Positions 18,024 to 26,796 of a stretch of DNA of 64,000 nucleotides are shown one piece after another. A program made the translations under genes and the position numbers. How positions within the stretch are numbered: the stretch's first letter is position 1; each line of letters begins with the position of its first letter. The stretch covers positions 62,001-126,000 of the forward strand of contig JANQPX010000053.1 of assembly GCA_028285265.1 (NCBI GenBank), in the 5' to 3' direction. A model generated the notes under the pieces. The model saw nothing but the letters and a program-made list of their open reading frames with translations. It did no database searches and had not been told where the DNA came from. This DNA comes from Geminicoccaceae bacterium. Lineage in GTDB: Bacteria; Pseudomonadota; Alphaproteobacteria; Geminicoccales; Geminicoccaceae.

Positions 18024-18980
18024 ATGCGGATCGTGAGCTTTCTTGCCCCCAACGCTCAACGGGCAATGTCTGACCTGCGAAGCAAACTCGGTGAAGATGC
18101 TATTCTACTGTCCACCAAAACACTCGATGACGGCCAGGTCAGTGTGACCGGGGCCATCAACAACGACTCCGTTGATTTGAATGACGTCCTTGTTCCTAGC
18201 GAACGTCCAACGAGTCTTGAATGGCTTCAAGCGCTCATCGACTTCCACGAGTGGCCTCTCAACAGTGACGGAAGAATCGAATCCGTACTCAGCGAGTTGG
18301 CGCCGGCGGAACCCGAGCTGATTGTCAAAACGCTGATGCGCGCACTGTTTCACTTCGACACGTCTCTCCCTCAATTTTCGAGACCTCTCATGTTTTCCGG
18401 TCCGCCAGGAAGCGGCAAAACGGTAACTCTGGCGAAAATCGCTGCTGCGCAGGTTTTGGCAGGCCATTCCGTGGATGTCTTCTCGCTCGATGTCAGCCGT
18501 GCAGGCAGTCTAGATCAACTAACAACATTGTTGTCGCCGCTCGAGTTGTCGCCAACGTCGGTCGCATCTCCATCATCCCTTCCGAGCTTAATTGCGGCGA
18601 GCAAAAGCGACGTGATCCTCGTGGATAGCATCGCGACAAACCCCTTTGATCCCTCGGATCTTGGCACGGTCTCAACGCTCGTTTCTCGTGCAGGAGTGGA
18701 GCTGCTGGTGACGCTGCCAGCGGGGCAGGGATATGCCGACACGGCCGAAATTGCCCGAAACTATGTCGCTCTTGGCGCACGCGCTATGGTGGTCACCAAG
18801 CTGGATGTCGCGAGACGTTTAGGGGGGGTGTTGGCTGCTGCCGAGACCGGGCTCGCCTTTACCTTTGCCGGTATTGGCCCGACAATCGGTAATGGGTTGT
18901 GCGAGTTGAGTGCAGACGGTTTGGCGAGGCTATTGCTCCGCCGTTATCGCGCGTCAATCGGTCGGGAGGCGCGTCGATGA
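18024..18980 (+). CDS. flhF: FlhF-like SRP-type GTPase, G3 motif missing
   Basis: Member of the SRP GTPase family; FlhF normally marks the cell pole for flagellum assembly. The 318-residue protein keeps G1 (GPPGSGKT, 126-133), a G2-like LDVSRAGSLDQL near 155-166 and G4 (TKLD, 258-261). The G3 motif DTAGR is replaced by DSIAT at 201-205, so the switch residues needed for GTP hydrolysis are absent. The B domain before G1 is short. It lies between flhA and flhG, the normal place, and its TGA overlaps the flhG ATG. It may bind GTP without cycling. Confidence 0.82.
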   Translation: MRIVSFLAPNAQRAMSDLRSKLGEDAILLSTKTLDDGQVSVTGAINNDSVDLNDVLVPSERPTSLEWLQALIDFHEWPLNSDGRIESVLSELAPAEPELIVKTLMRALFHFDTSLPQFSRPLMFSGPPGSGKTVTLAKIAAAQVLAGHSVDVFSLDVSRAGSLDQLTTLLSPLELSPTSVASPSSLPSLIAASKSDVILVDSIATNPFDPSDLGTVSTLVSRAGVELLVTLPAGQGYADTAEIARNYVALGARAMVVTKLDVARRLGGVLAAAETGLAFTFAGIGPTIGNGLCELSADGLARLLLRRYRASIGREARR

Positions 18981-19729
18981 AACGTATTCTTGCCATCGCG
19001 TCTGGGAAAGGTGGTGTTGGTAAGACCTGGACCTCGGTCAGCCTCAGCCATGCCCTTGCTCGGCTGAATAGACGGGTGCTCTTGGTTGACTGCGATGTCG
19101 GTTTAGCGAATGTCGACGTCCAACTGGGTCTCCGCCCCAGCGTCGATCTCCAGCATGCTTATCTGGGAAATGTTGCGTTTTCCCAGGTCGTCAAGCCATT
19201 GGATTCGCTAGGCTTTGATGTTGTATCTGGCCGCGCCGAGGCGAATTATCTGCATGGTCTGGATGCATCAATCGTAACATGGATGCTTGGCGAACTCGAT
19301 CACATCGCGAGCGCCTATGACTTTGTCATTCTCGATCTCCCAACTGGCCTTGAGCTTGGCATTCGCGAGCTCATGCTCCGCGCCGACTATCCGATCATTG
19401 TCACAACTGGCGAGCCAACCGCGATGACCGACGCCTATGCGCTCATCAAAGCAATGAGGCGGACCAACAAACTGCGTGTCCCCGGATTGATCTGCAATTT
19501 CGCGGAGCATGAACAGACTGGCTTTGAAACACTTGCTGGACTTGTCCGAGTCTGTGAGCGCTTTTTGGATGTGAAGCCAAACCAGCTAGGCGTGATCCGT
19601 CGCGATAGGCGCGTCCCTGAGGCCATCAGCCGGCAGACGGCATTGCTGGAATGTTATCCCCGGAGTGACGCTGCCAGAGATATTTCCGCCATGGCTAAGA
19701 CGTTCCTCACGTGGAAAGCGGGTCGCTGA
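18977..19729 (+). CDS. flhG: MinD-like ATPase FlhG
   Basis: P-loop ATPase of the MinD/ParA family that controls flagellar number and place together with FlhF. The 250-residue product starts MKRILAIASGKGGVGKTW, with the deviant Walker A at residues 9-17, and has VLLVDCDVGLANVDVQLG and a Walker B-like FVILDLPTG. The start is fixed by the ATGA overlap with flhF. The N-terminal helix with the DQAxxLR motif, by which other FlhG proteins stimulate FlhF GTPase, is absent, and the in-frame upstream sequence does not encode it either. Confidence 0.9.
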   Translation: MKRILAIASGKGGVGKTWTSVSLSHALARLNRRVLLVDCDVGLANVDVQLGLRPSVDLQHAYLGNVAFSQVVKPLDSLGFDVVSGRAEANYLHGLDASIVTWMLGELDHIASAYDFVILDLPTGLELGIRELMLRADYPIIVTTGEPTAMTDAYALIKAMRRTNKLRVPGLICNFAEHEQTGFETLAGLVRVCERFLDVKPNQLGVIRRDRRVPEAISRQTALLECYPRSDAARDISAMAKTFLTWKAGR

Positions 19730-21603
19730 TGTTGGTCGGTGGACATGGCAAGCTAATTCAATCAGCAACTCAAGTCCCGTTGTCCAGCCTTGCCGCTGGT
19801 GACAAGGTGACAGCCAAGGTCTTGGGGCCAACCCGTCACGGATTATCGGTCTCGATTGGGCAGGAAACCTTTCATCTGACGTCGCCTTCCAAACTGGGTG
19901 ATGCCCGGACACTGACGCTTCAGACGACTGGCTCGTCGACAGCCGGGCACGGAGAGGTCAGGATCTTAGCGCAAGACGATCGTCCTCTTGAGAGGCCGAT
20001 CGCGGCTAGGCTCACCGCGCCGTCAACTGTGTCCCCTGCGGCGGCTGATACGATCGTTCAAAAGGGGACGATTGAGGTCAATGTTGCCCCGTTGAATGCT
20101 CAGGGGAAGGTTGTCGGTCCGAGCCAATCGGTCCTTTTACAAACGGCGACGTCGAGCGCGCATCCCCAATCCGGCTTGGGCAAGCCTGAGGGAATTCCAA
20201 ATACAGAGGCGGCATTGGAACAGTCACGAACTGTTTCAAAGCAGGTCAGTGAGCAGGTTAGGCCCGTGTCGTCGACACCCAATCAGGGATCGGTTGGCCC
20301 GACGGTCAACCCGCCGTCGGAAGAAACTGGGATCCTTCCCAATCGAGCCGTCGACCCGAGCAAGCCGGCGCCGCAGATGAGTAGTCAGTCCGTTGGGGAT
20401 ACTCATCGTCAGGCTGACGGCGTGAAAGTGGTTCATGCTGAAGGTCAGGCACTGACCCGGACCGAGCCAAGACCGAGCCTATCAACGTCCTTTGCTGCAT
20501 CGGCGGTGTCTTTGTTATCGAGCCTCAAACAGGCTGTCGCGGGAAGTCATACGCGGCTTGACGCCGCTGGTCCTGGGGGGGCAGCGACTTCCCCGCCGTC
20601 ATCGGTCGAGCAACCACCATCGCCATCCGCCAAGCCGTCTTTGGGGACGGCGACGCCATCCCTGTCGGCCGGATCGAGCGGTAGCTCAGCCCCTTCATCC
20701 GATGCTGCGTTGCCAACAGCATCGCGCATAGATTCAAGGCCAGGCCATGACCGTGGTCTTGCAACAACGGCGGTTGTTGTCGTGCGGACATCCGGTGAAA
20801 ATATGGTTCTCAAAGCCGAAGGGCAGCTTTTCAAGGTTGAGCAACCTCTCGATCTGCCGCTTGGCACGACGCTCCAAGCAACGTTTTCTTCGAGCCCGGT
20901 TGCCGTCGCAGCATCGACTCAAGGGCAGGGGGGAGAGACACGAGCCACATTGCTTAACCAGCTGATCGATATCCTCGACAATATTGATCAGGCCAGCAGA
21001 TTTCGTGATGCCGAAGGAGGCTCAGAACCGAAGCGGCAGCTTCCTATGCCCGATCGGCATCTCGCGTCGAATTTTTTGAACCTTCTGCATTTGGAAGACG
21101 GGTCAGTGTCAGAGAATGACGCGACGTCATCCCAACAACAACATCTCCTGTCGGAGTCACAGCAAGACAAGATTCAAGGGCTGATGCGCGACGTACGCGG
21201 TGCCTCGATGGAGCCCGTGGCCGAGGGGTGGAGAAGCACAACACTTCCGTTTGGCCATGATCAAGCGCAGGCTGTGATCCTCTATGTTCGCGATCAAACC
21301 TTGGACCCAGAAGATCAAAGTCCCTCACAGGAAATGGAACAGGAGGACATCCAGCGTGCTGTGTTCGATGTTTCGTTCAGTCAGCTTGGGAGATGTCAAA
21401 TTGATGTGCTGTGTCAGGGCAAGCGCTTTGATCTTCTGATGCGCAATGACAGCGTACTGTCAGCTCAAGATCAGCAAGTGATCAGTGGCCTTTTTCGATC
21501 GGCCTGTGATGTCGCTGGCGTGACCGGGGAGGTCAACTTTAAGGTCGGCGATTTCTTCGAACCTGCACCTGCGCAGGCCCCTAGGCGGAGTTTGATGACA
21601 TAG
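19729..21603 (+). CDS. Second FliK-like protein at the end of the flagellar run
   Basis: A 624-residue protein with an ordered N-terminal region (about 1-75, containing LAAGDKVTAKVLGPTRHGLSV), a long Ser/Thr/Pro/Gln-rich disordered middle and an ordered C-terminal domain of about 150 residues ending near FKVGDFFEP. The layout is that of FliK-type hook-length control proteins, and the C-terminal part resembles a diverged Flg_hook domain, but identity is weak. The ATG overlaps the flhG stop (TGATG), so it is the last gene of the same operon. A secreted or export-associated role is inferred from composition and context. Confidence 0.6.
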   Translation: MLVGGHGKLIQSATQVPLSSLAAGDKVTAKVLGPTRHGLSVSIGQETFHLTSPSKLGDARTLTLQTTGSSTAGHGEVRILAQDDRPLERPIAARLTAPSTVSPAAADTIVQKGTIEVNVAPLNAQGKVVGPSQSVLLQTATSSAHPQSGLGKPEGIPNTEAALEQSRTVSKQVSEQVRPVSSTPNQGSVGPTVNPPSEETGILPNRAVDPSKPAPQMSSQSVGDTHRQADGVKVVHAEGQALTRTEPRPSLSTSFAASAVSLLSSLKQAVAGSHTRLDAAGPGGAATSPPSSVEQPPSPSAKPSLGTATPSLSAGSSGSSAPSSDAALPTASRIDSRPGHDRGLATTAVVVVRTSGENMVLKAEGQLFKVEQPLDLPLGTTLQATFSSSPVAVAASTQGQGGETRATLLNQLIDILDNIDQASRFRDAEGGSEPKRQLPMPDRHLASNFLNLLHLEDGSVSENDATSSQQQHLLSESQQDKIQGLMRDVRGASMEPVAEGWRSTTLPFGHDQAQAVILYVRDQTLDPEDQSPSQEMEQEDIQRAVFDVSFSQLGRCQIDVLCQGKRFDLLMRNDSVLSAQDQQVISGLFRSACDVAGVTGEVNFKVGDFFEPAPAQAPRRSLMT

Positions 21604-21649
21604 ACGCGTGCGTTGCTGGATATGCGTCGATTTGGTCATGTTGACTTTG

Positions 21650-21706
21650 GCCCTCGGTTCAAAAAGAGATGAGACCTGTGATTGGATCATCCGTCCGACC
21701 GAGGGC
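21650..21706. terminator. Long-loop inverted repeat after the flagellar cluster
   Basis: GCCCTCGGT at 21650-21658 is exactly complementary to ACCGAGGGC at 21698-21706, with a 39-base loop between. It lies between the end of the flagellar run and the convergent glycosyltransferase gene, where a two-way terminator would be expected. The downstream TAAGTTTAT is only weakly T-rich. Confidence 0.4.
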
Positions 21707-21759
21707 TAAGTTTATCGCAGGCACGGGCGTCGCCGTGACCTCGCGATCTCACCTTTTGT

Positions 21760-23136
21760 CTAGTCACATAGCCGATCGACAGCGTCCAAGAGGGCTTGCA
21801 CCTGAGCAACGACACTAAAGTCCCGACGGGCTAAATGGGCAGCCTTCGGGCCCTTTTTGCCTTTCCATTTTTGATTGATAGCTGAGCGCACTGAATCGGC
21901 GAGTGAAGAGGCAAGTTCGGTCTTATCGTCGGATTCGCGAACGAGTTCGCCGACATCAGAGGTCACGAAATCGCGGGGGCCGCCGGAATTGGCACCGATG
22001 ACGGGAGTGCCGCAGGCCATGCATTCAATGAAAACCAGGCCAAACGGCTCGTTCTTTGATGGAAAGCAACCGACGTCTGCTGCGCTGAACAGAAGAGCCA
22101 GTTCATCCTGCCCGCGCGGGCCAAGAAAATATGCGTCCTTCAGGCCAAGCTGATCGAGGGCGAGATTTTGCATCTTAACCTGGTCCTCATGAGGACCCGA
22201 TCCGACAATTAACGTGGCGATGCGCGGTGATGTCTTTTCATAGATGGAGGCAGCATGCAGGAGTACATCCAATCGTTTCCAGTCAGCGAACTTGCCGCAA
22301 AACACCACGACGCCATCAAAATCACCCTCAACTCGGCGAACCCCATGAGGACTCCCTTGGTAAGGCTGTGTTTCGAAGTCGGACAAGAGAGTCGTTCGCT
22401 CGGAGAGGGGCGCGTCCTCACCTACTCTCGGCTGAAAAATTGCCTGATTGTATCCATTGGGTGAGAGAATGACACGTTCGCGCGGGAAGGCTGGGAAGAT
22501 ATCGACGAGCGCATCGACTTGCTGGGTGGAAATCGCGGCAGCCAGATCAACCGTCCCACCCGGATCACCATAGTTGAAGATGCGCTCTTGTTCGATCATG
22601 GGAAGAAAGCGCAAGGGAAACTCGTTGGGCTGATCGCCACGTCGCTCATTGGCATACATCTTGAGTGCGGTACCGTGGGCAAAGCATAAAAGCGGCATGC
22701 CAGGACGACCATTGGCCAACCGTGATCGGATGATGTCGCGCATTACGACGGGGTTTAAAAAGGTGTGATGGGCAATGGCAAGCTCGAACGTTGTGCCTGA
22801 CTGGGCCTCGATATCGTCCATCCATGCACTGACTTCGGCCGTCAGCCTGGTACGGTAGGCGCTGATGTCCTCGTCGCTCATACCGTGCCAGCGATAGCTG
22901 CTCACAGGTGAGATTGACTCACAGATAGGAATGTCGTGGTCGAGGGCAAAAACTCGGACGTCCTCTTCCTCAAACCTCTGGGTTCTTGACGGATAGACGG
23001 AATAACTCTTGGTCCCCGGTAAGCTATTATAGGCGTGGTGATGGGCTTCATGCAAAATTCCAGAGCCTGGGGCAAACTCGCCGCCGCGTTGCCAGTTGTT
23101 GGTGCCTAGCTGGAAAATCAGTCTGTCGCCCGCCAT
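21760..23136 (-). CDS. Family 4-type glycosyltransferase
   Basis: GT-B fold glycosyltransferase that transfers a sugar from a nucleotide donor, probably at the cytoplasmic side of the membrane. The 458-residue protein has the C-terminal Glycos_transf_1 signature: FCGKFADWKRLDVLLHA near 285-300, LIVGSGPHEDQV, and the EX7E motif EPFGLVFIE followed by CGTPVIG. The N-terminal acceptor half is unusual, with HEAHHHAYN near residues 29-37 and a reading frame that suits no substrate-specific family I can name. It is convergent with the flagellar run and stands alone, so no pathway can be assigned. Confidence 0.8.
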   Translation of the reverse strand: MAGDRLIFQLGTNNWQRGGEFAPGSGILHEAHHHAYNSLPGTKSYSVYPSRTQRFEEEDVRVFALDHDIPICESISPVSSYRWHGMSDEDISAYRTRLTAEVSAWMDDIEAQSGTTFELAIAHHTFLNPVVMRDIIRSRLANGRPGMPLLCFAHGTALKMYANERRGDQPNEFPLRFLPMIEQERIFNYGDPGGTVDLAAAISTQQVDALVDIFPAFPRERVILSPNGYNQAIFQPRVGEDAPLSERTTLLSDFETQPYQGSPHGVRRVEGDFDGVVVFCGKFADWKRLDVLLHAASIYEKTSPRIATLIVGSGPHEDQVKMQNLALDQLGLKDAYFLGPRGQDELALLFSAADVGCFPSKNEPFGLVFIECMACGTPVIGANSGGPRDFVTSDVGELVRESDDKTELASSLADSVRSAINQKWKGKKGPKAAHLARRDFSVVAQVQALLDAVDRLCD

Positions 23137-23609
23137 GGATGTGCTTTCCCTTCACTCGTCGACGTTTCTTGTTGAAACGGCTACTTAGCCGCCTGACGCC
23201 CTCCTCTCAAGAGATCAGGTTTGGTCACGGTATCCAAGAGTTGCGAGGCCTTTGGGGTAGCTCGGTCGATCTGGCTCCGATTTTGACGGTAGCAGGCTGT
23301 TGCGCATCGACAACGATTGTCGTCCTTCAACTGGGATTTGGCACTGCAACTCAAGGTCATGTGCCTTCTGGTATGCCTTCTTGGGAGGTCCATTATTCTG
23401 GGTTGGGAGCGTAAAAATTGGCGCATAAGCCCTTTTTTTTGGGTGATCGGGAAAATGCACCTTGCCCCTTGCGACCTTCCTTAACATAATCCGCGCCGTA
23501 ATTTCGGCTCCAAATAGAGGCTTATCAATAGTCCGCGAGCCGTTGAGCGCCGCGCCTGTCCCAGAATGAGGGAGTTCGTCTGGAGCGGGACAGAGGTGGG
23601 GTCTAACGA
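23137..23609. other. Intergenic region with an isolated T-run hairpin
   Basis: About 470 bases between divergent genes. A frame on the + strand ends at 23414 but is mostly antisense to the glycosyltransferase. A weak hairpin (GGGTT 23400-23404 with AGCCC 23428-23432, plus inner GCG/CGC) is followed by eight T residues (23433-23440), which looks like a terminator on the + strand with no gene before it. The promoters of both flanking genes must lie here. Confidence 0.4.
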
Positions 23610-24896
23610 ATGAAATTTGTCATGACGCTCTTGCGTCGGCTTGGTGATATTGCCCTGAGTACCCGACCAGGGCGCTGGTTCCATTCTTACCGCTGGACGT
23701 TAGCAGCGGCCGTTGTCCTATGCGTGATTTCAGCTTGGGGAACCATCACCAACATTGCCTATGTAAAAGCCTATGGCCTTTGGACTGAAACGGTTGATGA
23801 CGTCAAGCATTTCGAATTGACGTATAAACGCATGCTCGCCGACGCTCAGGAGTCACAGGTCGCCTTTCTCGATGAGATTAAAAATTTTGAAGATGCAGGC
23901 GATCAGCAGCGTGGCGCCATCCATGCGATGCGGACGCTTCGCCACACGCTGATCTCACAGCTTGAGCGGCAAGAGGGGCAGCTCAAGCAGATCGAAATGC
24001 AGCGGCAGGCCGCCAATCAGTTGATCTCGACGTTCGAATCCTCCATCAGCGAAACGGAGAGTCTTCTCGCCAATGCCGTTGCGGAAAAGGTCGATCTAAA
24101 GCAACGACTTGACGCTGCTGAAGCCCAATTGACGGAGATCAGCCAACAGCGAGATGCTGGTGAGCGGGTCGAGATGGGCTTGCGCTGGCGCCTGACAAAA
24201 CTCGAGAGTGAGCTTCAAGACCAGCAAAATGAAGGTGCGCAGCTTTGGCTCAAGGATTGGGCGCTTGGGCGTTCGGAAGCTCTTGAACAGTTGTTTTTGC
24301 AAACGGGCTTGGACCTCAACCTCTTGATTGCCAGAGCTGGCGACATTGAACTTGGTCAAGGAGGCCCCTTTCAACTCGCCGGCGCCGAAACCGGTACGGC
24401 CAAGCCGGTCGATACGATCACCGGTGATATTCAGCGGCTGGTCGCTTTACAAACCTTGGCACGAACATTGCCACTGGGCGTACCGCTTGATCACTACACG
24501 TTGACGAGTTCGTTCGGAAAACGCAGCGATCCGATTACCGGTGAATTAGCGTTTCATGGTGGTCTTGATTTCGGCGCGGCACCTAATTCGAAAATCAGAG
24601 CAACGGCGCCGGGGCGCGTTACCCATGCAGGGCCGCTTGGCCCCTATGGGAACACCGTCGAGATTGATCATGGGATGGGCGTCACCACACGTTTTGGTCA
24701 CATGAAAGAGGTTACTGTTGCTGTCGGCCAAGATGTCTCCTACCGAGATGTGATCGGCGTCATCGGCAGCACCGGTCGCAGTACGGGGCGTCATCTGCAC
24801 TATGAGGTGCGTTTAGACGGCGAACCCTACGATCCCGCCAAGTTTCTTGATACTGGCCGCAATCTCGTCTGGGCCTTTGGGGCGGATCAATCTTGA
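23610..24896 (+). CDS. Membrane-anchored coiled-coil M23 (LytM-type) peptidase
   Basis: Predicted cell-wall endopeptidase that cuts peptidoglycan cross-links in the periplasm. The 428-residue protein has a short cytoplasmic end, one membrane helix (29-49), a long coiled coil (about 66-210) and a C-terminal LytM domain (about 310-410). The zinc site appears complete: His316 and Asp320 in FHGGLDFG, and His395/His397 in GRHLHYEV, with a conserved FGHM near 362. It therefore seems to be an active enzyme, not a degenerate EnvC-type activator. It is monocistronic in appearance. Similar proteins work in septal or flagellar wall remodelling; which applies here is not shown. Confidence 0.88.
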   Translation: MKFVMTLLRRLGDIALSTRPGRWFHSYRWTLAAAVVLCVISAWGTITNIAYVKAYGLWTETVDDVKHFELTYKRMLADAQESQVAFLDEIKNFEDAGDQQRGAIHAMRTLRHTLISQLERQEGQLKQIEMQRQAANQLISTFESSISETESLLANAVAEKVDLKQRLDAAEAQLTEISQQRDAGERVEMGLRWRLTKLESELQDQQNEGAQLWLKDWALGRSEALEQLFLQTGLDLNLLIARAGDIELGQGGPFQLAGAETGTAKPVDTITGDIQRLVALQTLARTLPLGVPLDHYTLTSSFGKRSDPITGELAFHGGLDFGAAPNSKIRATAPGRVTHAGPLGPYGNTVEIDHGMGVTTRFGHMKEVTVAVGQDVSYRDVIGVIGSTGRSTGRHLHYEVRLDGEPYDPAKFLDTGRNLVWAFGADQS

Positions 24897-25106
24897 GTTG
24901 CGGGAGGTGCCTTTGCGGACAGCCTCTGACCGTAGCTTTGAAGCAACAGTTCTTGGACACAGCGCTGCCGTCGGCGGTTCCACACTGGAAAGGCTGTGAG
25001 GACCGGACTATGTCTTGGTTTATTCGGTCATTGCAATTCGACCAATACAAGAGATGCATGACCAAGTGAGATCCCGCTGGGGCACCCGAGAACGTGGGGA
25101 CGCGGA

Positions 25107-25484
25107 ATGAACTCGCGAGAGCTACAGCCTCTGGCAAGAGAGGCATCAGGACTTTTGAAGACGCTCGGTAACGAGCATCGTTTGTTGATTTTGTGCACGT
25201 TGCTCGAGGGTGAACGATCCGTCGGTGACCTGGTCGAGACGATTGGCCTTAGTCAGTCGGCGCTATCCCAGCATCTTGCACGACTTCGGCGGGACGGCCT
25301 TGTTCGGACACGACGTTCGTCGCAGACGATCTATTATAGGGTTGCTGGCGCTGAAGCCCCAGCTGTCTTAGCGACTTTGCACAGTCTCTACTGTTGCGAT
25401 GCTTCAGAAGATGTCGCCGAGTTTGGTAAAAAGACCATCACCGTCGCCAAACCGCCTCATGGGATCGAACGCCCCGCTGCTTAG
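25107..25484 (+). CDS. ArsR-family repressor of the SqrR/BigR (persulfide sensor) type
   Basis: Winged-helix dimeric repressor. The 125-residue protein has the ArsR core with the recognition region SQSALSQHLARLRRDGLV at 49-66. Two cysteines sit where SqrR and BigR carry their sensing pair: Cys30 in RLLILCTLLEGERSVGDL and Cys96 in HSLYCC, with an extra Cys97. In those proteins, persulfide links the pair through a polysulfide bridge and releases DNA. The gene faces the soeABC operon tail to tail, which supports sulfur control. About 70 bases upstream, ATTGCAAT (25030-25037) between GGTC and GACC is a possible operator. Confidence 0.82.
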   Translation: MNSRELQPLAREASGLLKTLGNEHRLLILCTLLEGERSVGDLVETIGLSQSALSQHLARLRRDGLVRTRRSSQTIYYRVAGAEAPAVLATLHSLYCCDASEDVAEFGKKTITVAKPPHGIERPAA

Positions 25485-25569
25485 CCGAGTTCATCTGCGA
25501 GAAGAGGCAGTCTCGACCGATACAGCGTGCAGCAGCCAAGTGGCGTTACCGGCGATGTCAGAGCCGCTT

Positions 25570-25630
25570 TTCAGCGACTGCTCTTCAGCGACTGCTCTTC
25601 AGCGACTGCTCTTCAGCGACTGCTCTTCAG
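25570..25630. repeat. Perfect 14-bp tandem repeat, 4.4 copies
   Basis: The unit TTCAGCGACTGCTC is present four times without mismatch, followed by the first five bases of a fifth. It lies between the convergent ends of the arsR-type gene and soeC. The unit is not a multiple of three, so it is unlikely to be coding. It could be a replication-slippage microsatellite or a repeated protein or RNA binding site. Confidence 0.9.
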
Positions 25631-25707
25631 CTTTTGCTATCGCGTAACCTGATCAGTTCTTCTCGAAGACAATGAAGATTGTCGCTTTGCGCCGCTCTGG
25701 CTCTTGT

Positions 25708-26796
25708 CTATCGGCTGCGGCTTCGGGAGGCTTCGACGGTGTTTTGCGTCCGGGCTTGGATCGGGCGTCTCCGTCTCGGGCGTTCCAGGGGGGGCAAGGT
25801 GATTTCAGCCGTCTCTTTGAGCGTCTTCTCTGATATGGACGGCTGTGACGACGGTGCGTGATGCTCGTCATAATAGAGCATGACCGTGTGCTTTGCCTCA
25901 GCGAAGAACAGCCAGCGTTCGATCAAGACACCCACAATGCCGCCAACCGCGGCGGCGAGGGTCAAAAGGATCGCGACCCAGGACTGCAGGGTCAGTGCGA
26001 TCAACGTTAGGATCAGCGGGAGAAACAAACCTGAGGCAAGCACTAGCATCCTAAGGACACGCGCGTGCTTTCGACCAATTTGAAAGCCCATCTCGTCCAG
26101 GAGATAGTTGGTCTGCGTATGGGGAGGATCGAGGAGACGCACAATGCCGAGATGGCCAAGACCGGTTGCGTTCTCAGTCGTCGGCCTATCCGATTGCTCC
26201 ACCATCCGCCAGTACGCGATCTTCAGGCCGAAGGCGATGACGATCGAAACTAAGGTAAGCAGGCCAACGGCGAGGGAGGGGATGCCAAATGCTGTCATGA
26301 CGAAGTGAATCGCAAGGGATCCAGTCATGAAAGCGAATGCCAGATACACCGGTGCAGTGAGGGGCTGATACCAGGCTTTGATAGCGGGGAGCGACGCATA
26401 GATCATGCCGGTGCAATAGACGGTCAGGGCAGCTCCTGCCGCTGCAGCGATCGCCATGAGCTTGAAGATCCCGCCTTGGCTTTCAAAGAGGATCCAGCCA
26501 GCCGCAAAGATGATGGCCGGCACATAAGTGATGACCGCGGCGACGCCTTCACGAGAGAGCCAAGAGCTTCGCCATTGGCTAAAGGCCAACAAGGCTCGTT
26601 CCGGATGGCCGAGGTGAAAGGTTGACGCCATAAGGCCACCGGTAATCGACCCCAGCGCGAGAAAAAAACCGACCACGCCAAGCCAACGTTCATTCGGGAT
26701 AAGCCCTAAAAGTGCGCCAATCGCCAGAACAAACAGCATGCCATAGCCAAGACCCGAGGCTGTGGTAAAGCCAATGATCGACGGTGCTGGCTTCAT
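25708..26796 (-). CDS. soeC: Sulfite dehydrogenase membrane anchor SoeC (DmsC family)
   Basis: Membrane subunit that passes electrons from the iron-sulfur subunit SoeB into the quinone pool. The 362-residue protein has eight predicted membrane helices between about residues 8 and 305 and the DmsC-family pattern including FHLGHPERA near residue 60 and YLLDEMGFQIGRKHA near 230. It starts with an ATGA overlap with soeB. The last 50 or so residues are a hydrophilic Arg/Pro-rich cytoplasmic extension, not usual in DmsC proteins. Confidence 0.85.
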   Translation of the reverse strand: MKPAPSIIGFTTASGLGYGMLFVLAIGALLGLIPNERWLGVVGFFLALGSITGGLMASTFHLGHPERALLAFSQWRSSWLSREGVAAVITYVPAIIFAAGWILFESQGGIFKLMAIAAAAGAALTVYCTGMIYASLPAIKAWYQPLTAPVYLAFAFMTGSLAIHFVMTAFGIPSLAVGLLTLVSIVIAFGLKIAYWRMVEQSDRPTTENATGLGHLGIVRLLDPPHTQTNYLLDEMGFQIGRKHARVLRMLVLASGLFLPLILTLIALTLQSWVAILLTLAAAVGGIVGVLIERWLFFAEAKHTVMLYYDEHHAPSSQPSISEKTLKETAEITLPPLERPRRRRPIQARTQNTVEASRSRSR

